A DNA stretch of 64,000 nucleotides. It comes from DATCLS01 sp035265325 (lineage in GTDB: Bacteria; Actinomycetota; Acidimicrobiia; Acidimicrobiales; VFJN01). The stretch spans positions 18,323-82,322 of the forward strand of contig DATFOS010000143.1 in the NCBI GenBank assembly GCA_035265325.1. The letters are read 5' to 3'. Below, one piece after another: positions 54,903 through 63,724 of the stretch (positions are counted from its first letter, which is position 1; every line of letters starts with the position of its first letter). The position numbers and the translations under genes are program-made. A model generated the notes under the pieces. The model did not search any database, was not told the origin of the DNA, and saw only the letters and a program-made list of their open reading frames with translations.

Positions 54903-55403
54903 TCAGGGTGGGGTGACCCGTCCGATGTCCATCAGGTGATGCCTGGCCTCGTGGGCGTTGCGGCGGATGACGTCGGCCGCCGTCATCATCCCGTCGGCCT
55001 CGTGCTCGATGGCGGCGTCGGGGGGCACGCCTCGGGCGGCCACCATCCAGGTCGCCGCTGCGTCCCGCAGGGCGCGGCCGGCGACCACCGGGGAGAGCGC
55101 GTCGTAGCCGCGAGCGACGGCGAGCGCGTTCTCGTCCCAGCAGCCGAGGGGGCGGGTGGGGTCGAGGGCGACGTGCCACAGCCGCTCGGCGCCGATGCGC
55201 AGCACGTCGACGAGGTGCCAGGCGTAGGCGTTCGCCGACCAGGTGCCCGGCTCCGGCGACTTGGTGGCGGTGGGCCCGGCCCGGTCGAGCGCCGTGGAGA
55301 CCTGGGCCGGGGCGTCCGTCACGAGGTCGATGGCCGGGCCGACCGGCATGCGCCAGTCGAAACCGCACTCACCGCACGTCCCCTCGCTGGGCTGCCAGCG
55401 CAC
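54903..55403 (-). CDS. DinB-like metal-binding four-helix protein
   Basis: 166 residues. WHLVDVLRIGAERLW and RRNAHEARHHLMDIGR contain the three His expected to bind a divalent metal in DinB/YfiT-type proteins; some members are thiol-dependent (mycothiol or bacillithiol) transferases. The N-terminal CGECGFDW is a possible extra metal site. GTG 55403 lies 7 bases after TAGGGT (55411-55416), indicating a leaderless mRNA. It diverges from the sigma factor gene. Confidence 0.83.
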   Translation of the reverse strand: MRWQPSEGTCGECGFDWRMPVGPAIDLVTDAPAQVSTALDRAGPTATKSPEPGTWSANAYAWHLVDVLRIGAERLWHVALDPTRPLGCWDENALAVARGYDALSPVVAGRALRDAAATWMVAARGVPPDAAIEHEADGMMTAADVIRRNAHEARHHLMDIGRVTPP

Positions 55404-55483
55404 GCTGCCGACCCTACGCCCGGGTTGGTCAACTTTGCGTCCGAAAGCTCACGCTTCCGTCACCCCGGGCGTTGGTACGCGCG

Positions 55484-55954
55484 GTGAGCCTCCCGCCCTT
55501 CCAGTCGCTGCTCGATGAGCACGCCGCCGACGTCCACCGCTACGTGGTGGCGGCCATGGGCGCGCACGACGGCGCCGACTGCTTCCAGGAGACGGTGGTC
55601 GCGGCGCTGCGCGCCTACCCCGGCCTGCAGACCGGCGAGAACCTGCGGGGCTGGCTGTTCACCATCGCCCATCGCAAGGTGATCGACCGGGCGCGCCAGC
55701 GGTCGCGCCACGCCGTCCCGGTCGCCGACGCGCCGGAAGTGGTGGCCCCGCCGCCGCGTGACTCCTCCGGCGACGACGAGCTGTGGGGCGCCGTCCGCGA
55801 GCTGTCGCCCAAGCAGCGCTCGGCCGTCGTCCAGCGGTTCGTGCTCGACCGGCCGTACGCCGAGATCGCCGTCACGCTGGGCTGCAGCGAACCGGCCGCC
55901 CGCCAGAACGTGCGGGCCGGCCTCCAGAGGTTGCGCAAGGAGGTGACCCCGTGA
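55484..55954 (+). CDS. ECF-type RNA polymerase sigma factor
   Basis: 156 residues: region 2 spans FQSLLDEHAADVHRYV to LRGWLFTIAHRKVIDRARQR, and region 4 LSPKQRSAVVQRFVLDRPYAEIA ends in a helix-turn-helix with RQNVRAGLQRLRKEV. It would direct polymerase to a small regulon. GTG 55484 is chosen; TTG 55472 is the furthest start. Its stop overlaps the Ogt start by 4 bases (GTGA), so the two genes are coupled. Its own promoter is not evident. Confidence 0.87.
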   Translation: MSLPPFQSLLDEHAADVHRYVVAAMGAHDGADCFQETVVAALRAYPGLQTGENLRGWLFTIAHRKVIDRARQRSRHAVPVADAPEVVAPPPRDSSGDDELWGAVRELSPKQRSAVVQRFVLDRPYAEIAVTLGCSEPAARQNVRAGLQRLRKEVTP

Positions 55955-56631
55955 GCGACTCCCTCGACCCGGTCGACGCCCTCGTCCTCGACGGCGCCGT
56001 CACCGACGACGACACCGTCGACCCCGTTCTTCGCCAGCGCCTGCAGGAGGCGACGATGCGTGCCATGACCGACGACGTGGGCCGGCTCGTGGCCCGCGCC
56101 CTCGCCTCCGCCGACGAGGATGGACTGGTCGACGTCGCCTGGGCGGTGGCCGACACGCCCATCGGCCCGCTCACCGTGGCGGCGACGCCGGTCGGCCTCG
56201 TGCGGGTCGGCTTCGGGGACGCCGAGGCCGTCGCCGGCGAGCTGGCCGCTGCCGTCTCGCCCCGGGTGGTCCGCCTGCCCGGCCGGCTCGACGATGTGCG
56301 CCGCCAGCTGGACGAGTACTTCGCCGGCGCCCGCCGTGACTTCGACGTGCCGATCGACCGCCGGCTGTCGCACGGATACCGCCTCAAGGTGCTCGAGGCG
56401 CTGTCGCGGGTGCCCTACGGCGTGATCGTGACCTACAAGGACCTGGCGGTCGCCACCGAGAACCCCGGCGCCGTCCGGGCGGTGGGCACGGCCATGGCCA
56501 CGAACCCCATCCCGATCGTCGTCCCCTGCCACCGGGTCGTCCGCAGCGGCGGCTCCCTCGGCAACTACGGCGGCGGCCCCGAGACCAAGGCCTGGCTCCT
56601 CCGCCACGAGGGCGCCCCTCTCCTCACCTGA
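55951..56631 (+). CDS. ogt: Methylated-DNA-protein cysteine methyltransferase (Ogt) with N-terminal extension
   Basis: 226 residues. The suicide repair domain begins at about residue 62 (VADTPIGPLTVAATPVG) and has VPYGVIVTYKDLA, the Asn-hinge/AVGTAMATNP segment and the acceptor Cys in PIVVPCHRVVRSGGSLGNY. The first ~60 residues are acidic and helical and are not part of ordinary Ogt. Because the gene overlaps an ECF sigma factor, this extension may bind the sigma factor (inference). Removes alkyl groups from O6-alkylguanine. Confidence 0.92.
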   Translation: MSDSLDPVDALVLDGAVTDDDTVDPVLRQRLQEATMRAMTDDVGRLVARALASADEDGLVDVAWAVADTPIGPLTVAATPVGLVRVGFGDAEAVAGELAAAVSPRVVRLPGRLDDVRRQLDEYFAGARRDFDVPIDRRLSHGYRLKVLEALSRVPYGVIVTYKDLAVATENPGAVRAVGTAMATNPIPIVVPCHRVVRSGGSLGNYGGGPETKAWLLRHEGAPLLT

Positions 56632-56671
56632 AGGGGAGGGTCTCGCGGCTCGGTCCGCGGCGACGCGCTGG

Positions 56672-56677
56672 TAATAT
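56672..56677 (+). promoter_or_regulatory. -10 box of the tRNA gene
   Basis: TAATAT, very close to the consensus, 11 bases before the mature tRNA 5' end. No good -35 is visible 17 bases upstream. Confidence 0.65.
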
Positions 56678-56688
56678 CTGGCAGCTAC

Positions 56689-56762
56689 GCGGGCGTAGCC
56701 CAATCGGCAGAGGCACGGTGCTCAAACCACCGCGAGTGTGGGTTCGAGTCCCACCGTCCGCA
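56689..56762 (+). tRNA. tRNA with anticodon CAA (Leu by codon), short variable loop
   Basis: Cloverleaf of 74 bases: acceptor GCGGGCG/CGTCCGC with one G-U pair, discriminator A, D arm with GCC/GGC stem and G18G19 in a long loop, anticodon stem CGGTG/CACCG with loop CTCAAAC (anticodon CAA, 56723-56725), variable loop CGAGT, T stem GTGGG/CCCAC with TTCGAGT loop. CCA is not encoded. CAA reads UUG, hence Leu, and the D arm resembles Leu tRNAs, but the 5-base variable loop is class I, which is atypical for bacterial tRNA-Leu. Confidence 0.85.
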
Positions 56763-56872
56763 CGGCTCACGATTTCGGCCCCACGAACGTGTCGAGCCGG
56801 GCGACCGCTTCCCGCCGGGCGACCGAGACGTTGATGCGGTTCGCCGGCCGGGCGGCGACGCCGAGCACCTCT

Positions 56873-58705
56873 TCAGCGTTGCAGGGCGGTGGTGAGGCGG
56901 CGGAGGAGGGGGTGGGTCAGGGCGTCCTCCAGCGGGGCCGGGAGGGTGTGTGACCAGTTCGGGCGCTCCGACGTGGTGCCAGGCAGGTTGGGGCGCTGCT
57001 CGACGGCCAGGCCGTCCTCCAGGGTGGCCGACACCAGCGCGCACGGGGTGACCGCCAGGCGGTGGTGGATGCCCACGATGACGTCGTCGACGGCCGCGTG
57101 CAGTCCGAGGCCGGTGAGCTCCTGCAACCGCCGGCGACGGTCCGCCGAGCCCTCGGGGTCGGCGTCGACGCCGGCGGCCTTCTGGTCCTCGTCGTCGCTG
57201 CCCGACCATGTGCCGGCCACGGTGGGCAGGTCGTGGGTCGTGACCGCGGCCATGGCCTGCTCCGGGTAACGCTCGGGCGGCTCGTCCTCGAACCACACGA
57301 GCCGGTAGGACAGCACGCCGGCGGCGGCGAGCGCCGTCCGGACCGACGGCTCGACCGTGCCCAGGTCCTCGCCCACGACGACCGCCCCGGCCCGGACCGA
57401 CTCGACGGCCAGGACCGCGAGCATCTCCTCGGCGTCGTAGCGCACGTAGGCGCCGTCGGCGGCGGTGCCGGACGGCGGGATCCAGAAGAGGCGGAACAGG
57501 CCCATGGCGTGGTCGATGCGCAGCCCGCCGGCACCGACCAGCACCGCCCGCCACAGCCGGGCGAGCGGCTGGTAGCCGACCGAGCGGAGCTTCCACGGGA
57601 CGAACGGCGGCAGGCCCCAGTCCTGACCCTGACGGGCGAGGGCGTCCGGCGGGGCGCCGACGCGGACGCCGTGAGCCAGCAGGTCCTGGAGCATCCAGGC
57701 GTCGGCGCCGTCGGGGTCGACGCCGATGGCCAGGTCGGTGAGCAGGGGGAGCGCCTCGCCCGCCCGGTGGACCTGGCCCTCCAGCAGGTACTGCAACCAC
57801 GCCCAGAACCCGACCCGGTCGGCCTTGGCGGCGGCGAAGGACGCCACCTGCGGCGACGAGGGGTGCCGGTACTCGGCCGGCCACCCGGACCAGCCCGACC
57901 CGTGGTGCTCGGCCAGGGCACAGAACGTGGCGTAGTCCTCGATGTCGCGCCCGTTGGCGGCGCGCCAGGCGGCGAAGCCGGCGTCGCCGCCGGTCAAGGC
58001 CCACAGCCGCTCGAGCGCCCGCTCCTTGAGCGCCCACGACCGGTCACGGTCCACGACCGGCAGCGCGTTCAGGGCACGGGCCTCGGCCCCCAGCCGGGCC
58101 ACCTCGGGGTCGCCCTGCGCCGCGGGGACGTCCTCGATGCGGATGTACAGCGGGCTCTTCCACCGCCGGCTCGACGGGTAGTACGGGCTCGGCTCGACGT
58201 GGTCGAGCGGCAGCGGCGCGTGCAGCGGGTTGATCGCGACGAGGCCGGCGCCCCGCTCGCGGGCCCAGGCGCCGAGCGTGGCCAGGTCGGCCGCATCGCC
58301 CACACCCCAGCTGGCGCGGGACCGGCACGACGGCAACTGCGCCGTCAGGACCCACTCCAGCAAGCCGTCGGGCAGGTGGCAGCGGCCCGGCGTGACGATC
58401 AGGCGGGTCGTCGGCCCGCCGTCGCCGGGGTGCAACTCGTGGTAGCCGATCGGCAGGTCCGGCGGCAGGACGTCGTGGGCAGCCAGCTCGGAGCCGTCCT
58501 CCAGCGTGAGCCGGGCCGGCGAGGACAGGCGCTCGGGCGACCCCGCCCGCACCACCCGGATCGGCGGGACCGGCTGCGGCCCCGCCTGGCCCGGCTCGGC
58601 GCCCATGGCCCGGTGCAACTCCTCCGCGACCTCGGGCGACGTGCGGTGCCAGTGCCCGTAGATGTCGTCGTAGCCGTCGTCGAGGCCCCAGGCGTCCGCA
58701 CCCAT
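56873..58705 (-). CDS. malQ: 4-alpha-glucanotransferase (amylomaltase), GH77
   Basis: Transfers maltodextrin segments between glucans. 610 residues. The GH77 catalytic residues are seen in GLRIDHAMGLFRLFW (nucleophile Asp), VVGEDLGTVEP (acid/base Glu) and VTTHDLPTVAGTW (transition-state Asp). SCRSRASWGVGDAADL and PSPYYPSSRRWKSPLYI match substrate-binding loops. The N-terminal ~130 residues form the extra beta-rich domain of longer bacterial MalQ. ATG 58705 lies 6 bases after TACGTT (58712-58717). Stands alone here. Confidence 0.95.
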   Translation of the reverse strand: MGADAWGLDDGYDDIYGHWHRTSPEVAEELHRAMGAEPGQAGPQPVPPIRVVRAGSPERLSSPARLTLEDGSELAAHDVLPPDLPIGYHELHPGDGGPTTRLIVTPGRCHLPDGLLEWVLTAQLPSCRSRASWGVGDAADLATLGAWARERGAGLVAINPLHAPLPLDHVEPSPYYPSSRRWKSPLYIRIEDVPAAQGDPEVARLGAEARALNALPVVDRDRSWALKERALERLWALTGGDAGFAAWRAANGRDIEDYATFCALAEHHGSGWSGWPAEYRHPSSPQVASFAAAKADRVGFWAWLQYLLEGQVHRAGEALPLLTDLAIGVDPDGADAWMLQDLLAHGVRVGAPPDALARQGQDWGLPPFVPWKLRSVGYQPLARLWRAVLVGAGGLRIDHAMGLFRLFWIPPSGTAADGAYVRYDAEEMLAVLAVESVRAGAVVVGEDLGTVEPSVRTALAAAGVLSYRLVWFEDEPPERYPEQAMAAVTTHDLPTVAGTWSGSDDEDQKAAGVDADPEGSADRRRRLQELTGLGLHAAVDDVIVGIHHRLAVTPCALVSATLEDGLAVEQRPNLPGTTSERPNWSHTLPAPLEDALTHPLLRRLTTALQR

Positions 58706-58770
58706 CGGGGCAACGTACCCGGCTCGGGAGGAGGCACACGGGCCTTCCTCCGGACGATTCGGTGAACGCC

Positions 58771-59697
58771 CTACGACGGCCCGGCGTCGAGCGCCGAGCC
58801 CACCCCCGCGGGGGTGGCGCCCGGCCGATCGCCGGCCACCGGCTCCGGGCGTTTCCGGTTCACGGCGGCGACGCCGAGGATCGTGATCGCCCCGCCGACG
58901 ACGAGCCGCCACTCGAACGCCTCGTCGAGCACGAGCACGCCCACGAGCACGGCCACGACCGGGATCAGGTACGTCACCAGGGAGGCCGCCGTGGCGCCCA
59001 GGTCCGCGACCACCCGGTAGCTGAGGACGTAGGCCACGCCGGTGCCCACGGCACCGAGCATCAGGAGCGAGCCGACCCGGGTGGGCGTGAGCGACACGCC
59101 GCCGACCAGCGAGGACACCAGCGCCGCCGGCCAGAACAGGGCGGCGCCGATCGCGAGCTGAGCGGTCGCGGCCGCCACCGGCGGGATGCCGGTCAGGTGC
59201 CGGCGGACGTGGACGAACGTGAGCCCGTAGCCAGCCCCGGCGAGGGCGGCGGCCAGCGTCGCCAGCAGCGAGGCGCCCCGCACGTCGCCGGCCCCGACCC
59301 CGCCCGCCACGGCCACGCCGACGAGGCCCAGCCCGAGGCCCACGACCTGTACGGCCCGCAGCCGCTCGGAGAGGAAGATGGCGGCGAACAGGGCCGTGAA
59401 GAGGGGCGTCGTGGCGTTGAGGACCCCGGCGACGGCCGAGTCGATGTGCTCCTCGGCGTAAGCCAGCATCGTGAACGGGAGGATGTTGCCGGCCACCGCC
59501 GTGACGAGGAAGTGGGGGAGCGTCGCCCGGTCGATCGGCAGGCGTCCGCCCTGGTGGCGCAGGAACGCCCAGAGCGTCAGGGCGCCCAGTGCGATGCGGC
59601 CCCAGGCGACCGTGAACGGCGTGAGGCCCTCGCCGGCGACCTTGATGAACAGGAACGACCAGCCCCAGATGAAGGCGAGCAACACCAGTCGGCGCAT
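58771..59697 (-). CDS. EamA family (DMT) transporter
   Basis: 308 residues with ten hydrophobic segments in two five-helix EamA repeats: FIWGWSFLFIKVAGEGL and AWGRIALGALTL in the first, GAGYGLTFVHVRRHL in the second, then GVAYVLSYRVVADLGATAAS and LVTYLIPVVAVLVGVL. It probably exports amino acids or other small metabolites. ATG 59697 begins MRRLVLLAFIWG; GTG 59727 would add ten hydrophilic residues. Upstream of malQ on the same strand, 65 bases apart. Confidence 0.88.
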   Translation of the reverse strand: MRRLVLLAFIWGWSFLFIKVAGEGLTPFTVAWGRIALGALTLWAFLRHQGGRLPIDRATLPHFLVTAVAGNILPFTMLAYAEEHIDSAVAGVLNATTPLFTALFAAIFLSERLRAVQVVGLGLGLVGVAVAGGVGAGDVRGASLLATLAAALAGAGYGLTFVHVRRHLTGIPPVAAATAQLAIGAALFWPAALVSSLVGGVSLTPTRVGSLLMLGAVGTGVAYVLSYRVVADLGATAASLVTYLIPVVAVLVGVLVLDEAFEWRLVVGGAITILGVAAVNRKRPEPVAGDRPGATPAGVGSALDAGPS

Positions 59698-59819
59698 CGG
59701 GGCAGTCAACCGGTCGCGCGGTGACACCGGCAGTGATTTTCCGACATCCGTTCGCGAAACCGACCCCGGAGCCGGGGTGTCCGCCGATGGTCGGCGGCGG
59801 CGCACCTACAATTGACGGT

Positions 59820-60113
59820 ATGCCCAAGTCATCGGTCGAGCGGCGGCTGCGCCAGGTCGCCCGGCGGCTGGTGCAGTTGCGCGAGGAGCTCGGGGTCTCG
59901 GCCGAGCAGCTCGCCCACCTGACCGACGCCGCGGACGACGCCCGTCTGCGCGCGCTGGTCTCCGAGACGCCGGTGTCGTCTCGCGACCACACCGACGCGG
60001 AGCGACACGCCGAGGCCATGCGCAGGCACCATGCCGACGTGGCCGAGGAGATCGCTCGGCTCGAGACCGAACAGGACGAACTGCTCGACCGCCTTCTGGC
60101 AGAGTCGCGCTAG
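59820..60113 (+). CDS. Small coiled-coil protein of unknown function (97 aa)
   Basis: 97 residues, almost entirely charged and helical: RRLRQVARRLVQLREELGV near the start and VAEEIARLETEQDELLDRLL at the end, a strong coiled-coil pattern. No named family. ATG 59820 is 7 bases after TACAAT (59807-59812), the most consensus-like -10 box in the window apart from the tRNA one, which suggests strong expression. The frame open from 59721 crosses that promoter. It lies 70 bases upstream of pdtaR and may share its transcript. Confidence 0.8.
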   Translation: MPKSSVERRLRQVARRLVQLREELGVSAEQLAHLTDAADDARLRALVSETPVSSRDHTDAERHAEAMRRHHADVAEEIARLETEQDELLDRLLAESR

Positions 60114-60183
60114 CTCGACGACGTGAGGGCCGACCACCCGTGCCTGCCCGCCTCGTCAACGACGACGATCGAAAGGAACGCTC

Positions 60184-60765
60184 TTGGCCACCCGCGTCGT
60201 GATCGCCGAGGACGAAGCCATCATCCGCCTCGACCTCAAGGAGACCCTCCAGGAGGAGGGCTACGAGGTCGTCGGCGAGACGGGCCGCGGCGACGAAGCC
60301 GTCGAGCTGGTGCGCGAGCACGAGCCCGACATCGCCATCCTCGACATCAAGATGCCCGGCCTCGACGGCCTGGCCGCCGCCCGCGAGATCGCCGGCGAGC
60401 GCCGCGCGGCCGTGCTGATCCTGACGGCGTTCAGCCAGCGCGACCTGATCGAGCAGGCCCGCGACGCCGGCGCCCTCGCCTACCTGGTGAAGCCCTTCGA
60501 GAAGAACGAGCTGATCCCGGCCGTCGAGGTGGCCCTGGGCCGCTTCAACGAGATGAAGGCCCTCGCCGCCCAGACCGCCAGCCTCGAGGAGCAGCTCGAG
60601 ACCCGCAAGGTCGTCGACCGCGCCAAGGGCATCCTGATGGACAAGCACGGCATGGCCGAGGCCGAGGCGTTCTCGTTTATCCAGAAGCGGGCCATGGGCG
60701 AGCGCATCACGATGCGGGTCGTGGCCGAGCGGGTCATCGCCGGGGACATCCGACCGGGCAGTTAG
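60184..60765 (+). CDS. pdtaR: Response regulator with ANTAR RNA-binding output domain (PdtaR)
   Basis: 193 residues. Receiver domain: VVIAEDEAIIRLDLKE, phospho-acceptor Asp54 in IAILDIKMPGLDG, Thr in LILTAFSQ and Lys in AYLVKPFEKNEL. The C-terminal ANTAR helices (RKVVDRAKGILMDKHGMAEA, then FSFIQKRAMGERITM) bind paired hairpins in mRNA to prevent termination. Partner kinase PdtaS is not in the window. TTG 60184 with AAAGGAA ending 5 bases upstream is the start. In Mycobacterium the same gene is also close to polA. Confidence 0.93.
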   Translation: MATRVVIAEDEAIIRLDLKETLQEEGYEVVGETGRGDEAVELVREHEPDIAILDIKMPGLDGLAAAREIAGERRAAVLILTAFSQRDLIEQARDAGALAYLVKPFEKNELIPAVEVALGRFNEMKALAAQTASLEEQLETRKVVDRAKGILMDKHGMAEAEAFSFIQKRAMGERITMRVVAERVIAGDIRPGS

Positions 60766-60780
60766 CCTGGACGGTCTCGT

Positions 60781-63519
60781 ATGGCCGGCCACCCGCTGCT
60801 GCTGATCGACGGGAACTCGCTCACCTACCGCGCCTTCTTCGCCCTGCCGTCCGACATGTCGACGGCGAGCGGCCAGGTCACGAACGCCGTGTTCGGGTTC
60901 ACGTCGATGCTGATCAACCTCATGCGCGACCACGGCTCCGGCCGCGTCGCCGTGGCCTTCGACCGGCCGGAGCCGACGTTCCGGCACGAGCGGGTCGACA
61001 CCTACAAGGCCAACCGCGAGTCGGCGCCCGACATCCTGCGCCAGCAGATGGGCCTGGTCCGCCAGGTGGTGGGCACGCTCGGCATCCCGATCGTCGAACT
61101 GCCCGGCTTCGAGGCCGACGACGTCATCGCCACGCTGGCCACCGAGGCCCGCGACGCCGGGCTCGACGTCCTCGTCGTCACCGGCGACCGCGACACCTAC
61201 CAGCTGGTGGAGGACCCGCACGTCAAGGTGCTCTACAACCGGCGGGGCGTGAGCGACTACGTGCTCTACGACGAGGCCGGCATCGCCGAGCGGACGGGCG
61301 TGCCGCCCCGGCTCTACGTGCCCTACGCGGCGCTGCGCGGCGACCCCTCCGACAACCTGCCCGGCGTGCCCGGCGTCGGCGAGAAGACGGCCGCCCGGCT
61401 CATCACCAAGTACGACGGCCTCGACGGGCTGTTCGAGCACGTCGACGAGCAGACGCCGAAGCTGCGGACCAACCTGGCCGACCACGAGGCCCAGGCCCGG
61501 CTGAACGCCGAGGTGATGGTGCTGGTGCGCGACGCGCCGGTCCCCGTGACGATCGACGACCTGGTGCGCCAGCCGCACGACCTCGACGAGCTGCAGCGGC
61601 TCTTCGACTTCCTCGAGTTCCACAGCCTGACCGACCGGCTCGGCGAGGCCCTGGGCGAGGACGGCGGCGACATCGTCGGCCCCGCCACCGAGGTCCTCGA
61701 GGCGGAGGTGGCCGAGATCACGTCGGTCGAGACCGCCGTCGCCCTGCTCGACGACCTCCGCACCGGCGCCGGCACGGCCGACACCGGCCCCGACGGCCGC
61801 CCGGTCCCGGTGGCGATCGCCGCCGCCTGGGAGGGCAGCGAGGGGCGCTCCCCCCTGGAGGGGCTGGCGTTCGTGGCCGACCCCGCGTCCGCGGAGGTGG
61901 CGTGGGTGCCGGCCGCGCTGCTCGACGAGTCCCCTGTCCGCCAGGCCCTGCGCGAGCTGCTGGACCCGGTCGACGCCGGTGGCCGGTCCGTGGCCACGCA
62001 CCAGGCCAAGGCGCTCATGCGGTCCCTGCTGGAGCTGCCCGACGGCGTCGACGTGCAGTGCCTGGCGCTCGACACCGCGATCGCCGCCTACCTGCTCGAC
62101 CCGGCCGAGTCCCGCTACCTGCTCGACGAGATCCTGCGGCGCTACGCGCAGGCCGAACTCCCGCAGGAGGGGGCGGCGGCCGAGGGCCAGCTCGACCTCG
62201 ACGGCACCGGCGTCACGGCCTCCCTGCAGACGGCCCGGCACGCGCTGGCCGTGCACCGGCTGATCGCCCCGCTGTCGCAGGCGCTGCACGACCGTGCCCT
62301 GTCCGAGCTGTACGACACGATCGAGGTGCCGCTCGTTCGGGTGCTGGCCCGCATGGAGGCCGTGGGCGTCGGAGTCGACGCCGACGAGCTGCGGCGCCTC
62401 CGCGACCAGCTCAACAGCCAGGTCGAGTCGTACCGGGCGCAGATCTACGAGGACGCCGGCACCGAGTTCAACGTCAACTCGACCCCGCAGATGCGGGAGA
62501 TCCTCTTCGACAAGCTGGGCCTGACCCCGCAGAAGAAGACGAAGACCGGCTACTCGACCGACGCCGCCTCCCTCGAGCGGCTGGCGGGCCAGCACCCGAT
62601 CATCGAGCACCTGCTGGCGTACCGCGAGGTCGAGAAGCTGCGCTCGACCTACGGCGACGGGCTGCTGGCCGAGGTGGCCCCCGACGGGCGCATCCACGCC
62701 ACGTTCAACCAGACAGTGGCGCGTACGGGGCGGCTATCGTCCGACCAGCCCAACCTGCACAACATCCCGGTCCGTTCCGAGCTCGGGCGCACGTTCCGCC
62801 GGGCGTTCGTGCCGGCTCCGGGCTGCGAGCTGCTGGTCGCCGACTACAACCAGATCGAGCTGCGCTGCATCGCCCACCTGGCGGAGGACCCGGGGCTGGT
62901 GGAGGCGTTCGTGTCGCGGCGCGACATCCACACCGAGACGGCGGCCCGGGTGTTCGGAGTCGAGCCGGCCGACGTCACGATCGACCAGCGGTCCAAGGCC
63001 AAAATGGTCAGCTACGGCCTCGCCTACGGCATGGAGGCCTACGGCCTGGGCACGCGGCTCAACATCCCGACCAGCGAGGCCGCCGTCATCCTCGACGCCT
63101 ACTTCACGGCGTTCCCGGCGGTGAAGGACTACATGGACCGCACGGTCGCCGAGGCCCGCGAGCGCGGCTACACCGAGACGCTGTTCGGCCGCCGCCGGCA
63201 GATCCCAGAGCTGCAGTCCCCGAACGTGCGCATCCGGCAGGCGGGCGAGCGCCAAGCCATGAACGCCGGCATCCAGGGCCTGGCCGCCGACATCTTCAAG
63301 GTGGCGCTGGTCCGCATCGACCAGGCGCTCCAGGGTGCCGGTATGCAGAGCCGGCTCATCCTCCAGGTCCACGACGAGGTGCTGCTCGACGTGCCGCCGG
63401 CCGAGCGCGAGGCCGCGACGACGTTGGTGGTCGACGCCATGGGCCACGCGGCGGATCTCGTGGTGCCGTTGGACGTGAATTTGGCGTTCGGTCCTACGTG
63501 GGCGGACGCGAAGGGTTGA
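60781..63519 (+). CDS. polA: DNA polymerase I
   Basis: 912 residues. Residues 1-290 are the 5' nuclease (LLIDGNSLTYRAFFALP, VAFDRPEPTFRHE, GDRDTYQLV and the LPGVPGVGEKTAARL helix-hairpin-helix). The middle domain at ~310-520 keeps the exonuclease fold, but I do not see the DxE and DxxxD residues, so proofreading is probably lost. The polymerase has motif A LLVADYNQIELRCIAHLA, motif B RSKAKMVSYGLAYG and motif C LQVHDEVLLD. ATG 60781 lies 12 bases after TAGCCT (60763-60768), giving a very short leader. Confidence 0.97.
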   Translation: MAGHPLLLIDGNSLTYRAFFALPSDMSTASGQVTNAVFGFTSMLINLMRDHGSGRVAVAFDRPEPTFRHERVDTYKANRESAPDILRQQMGLVRQVVGTLGIPIVELPGFEADDVIATLATEARDAGLDVLVVTGDRDTYQLVEDPHVKVLYNRRGVSDYVLYDEAGIAERTGVPPRLYVPYAALRGDPSDNLPGVPGVGEKTAARLITKYDGLDGLFEHVDEQTPKLRTNLADHEAQARLNAEVMVLVRDAPVPVTIDDLVRQPHDLDELQRLFDFLEFHSLTDRLGEALGEDGGDIVGPATEVLEAEVAEITSVETAVALLDDLRTGAGTADTGPDGRPVPVAIAAAWEGSEGRSPLEGLAFVADPASAEVAWVPAALLDESPVRQALRELLDPVDAGGRSVATHQAKALMRSLLELPDGVDVQCLALDTAIAAYLLDPAESRYLLDEILRRYAQAELPQEGAAAEGQLDLDGTGVTASLQTARHALAVHRLIAPLSQALHDRALSELYDTIEVPLVRVLARMEAVGVGVDADELRRLRDQLNSQVESYRAQIYEDAGTEFNVNSTPQMREILFDKLGLTPQKKTKTGYSTDAASLERLAGQHPIIEHLLAYREVEKLRSTYGDGLLAEVAPDGRIHATFNQTVARTGRLSSDQPNLHNIPVRSELGRTFRRAFVPAPGCELLVADYNQIELRCIAHLAEDPGLVEAFVSRRDIHTETAARVFGVEPADVTIDQRSKAKMVSYGLAYGMEAYGLGTRLNIPTSEAAVILDAYFTAFPAVKDYMDRTVAEARERGYTETLFGRRRQIPELQSPNVRIRQAGERQAMNAGIQGLAADIFKVALVRIDQALQGAGMQSRLILQVHDEVLLDVPPAEREAATTLVVDAMGHAADLVVPLDVNLAFGPTWADAKG

Positions 63520-63546
63520 TCGGCACGGTCGGCAGGTTCGCCGACG

Positions 63547-63717
63547 TCGCCTTCGGCGAGAAGGGCGCGTGGGCGGTCGCCGGGCGCGTGTCCGTCGCGA
63601 GGGGGGCGCTGCGCACCCCTGCCCGTCCCGTCGCACGCGGGCGAATCTCCTCACGACCCGCGTCGGCACGGCCGCACGCGGGCCGTACGACGTTCGCCGA
63701 CTTCTCGCCGAAGGCGA
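63547..63717. repeat. 17-base inverted repeat downstream of polA
   Basis: TCGCCTTCGGCGAGAAG (63547-63563) and its exact reverse complement (63701-63717) flank a 137-base spacer. Each copy is itself partly palindromic. GTTCGCCGAC precedes both copies in the same orientation (63536-63545 and 63692-63701), and GCACGCGGGC occurs twice in the spacer. The whole gap 63520-63724 has no gene. Confidence 0.75.
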
Positions 63718-63724
63718 TCAGCCG

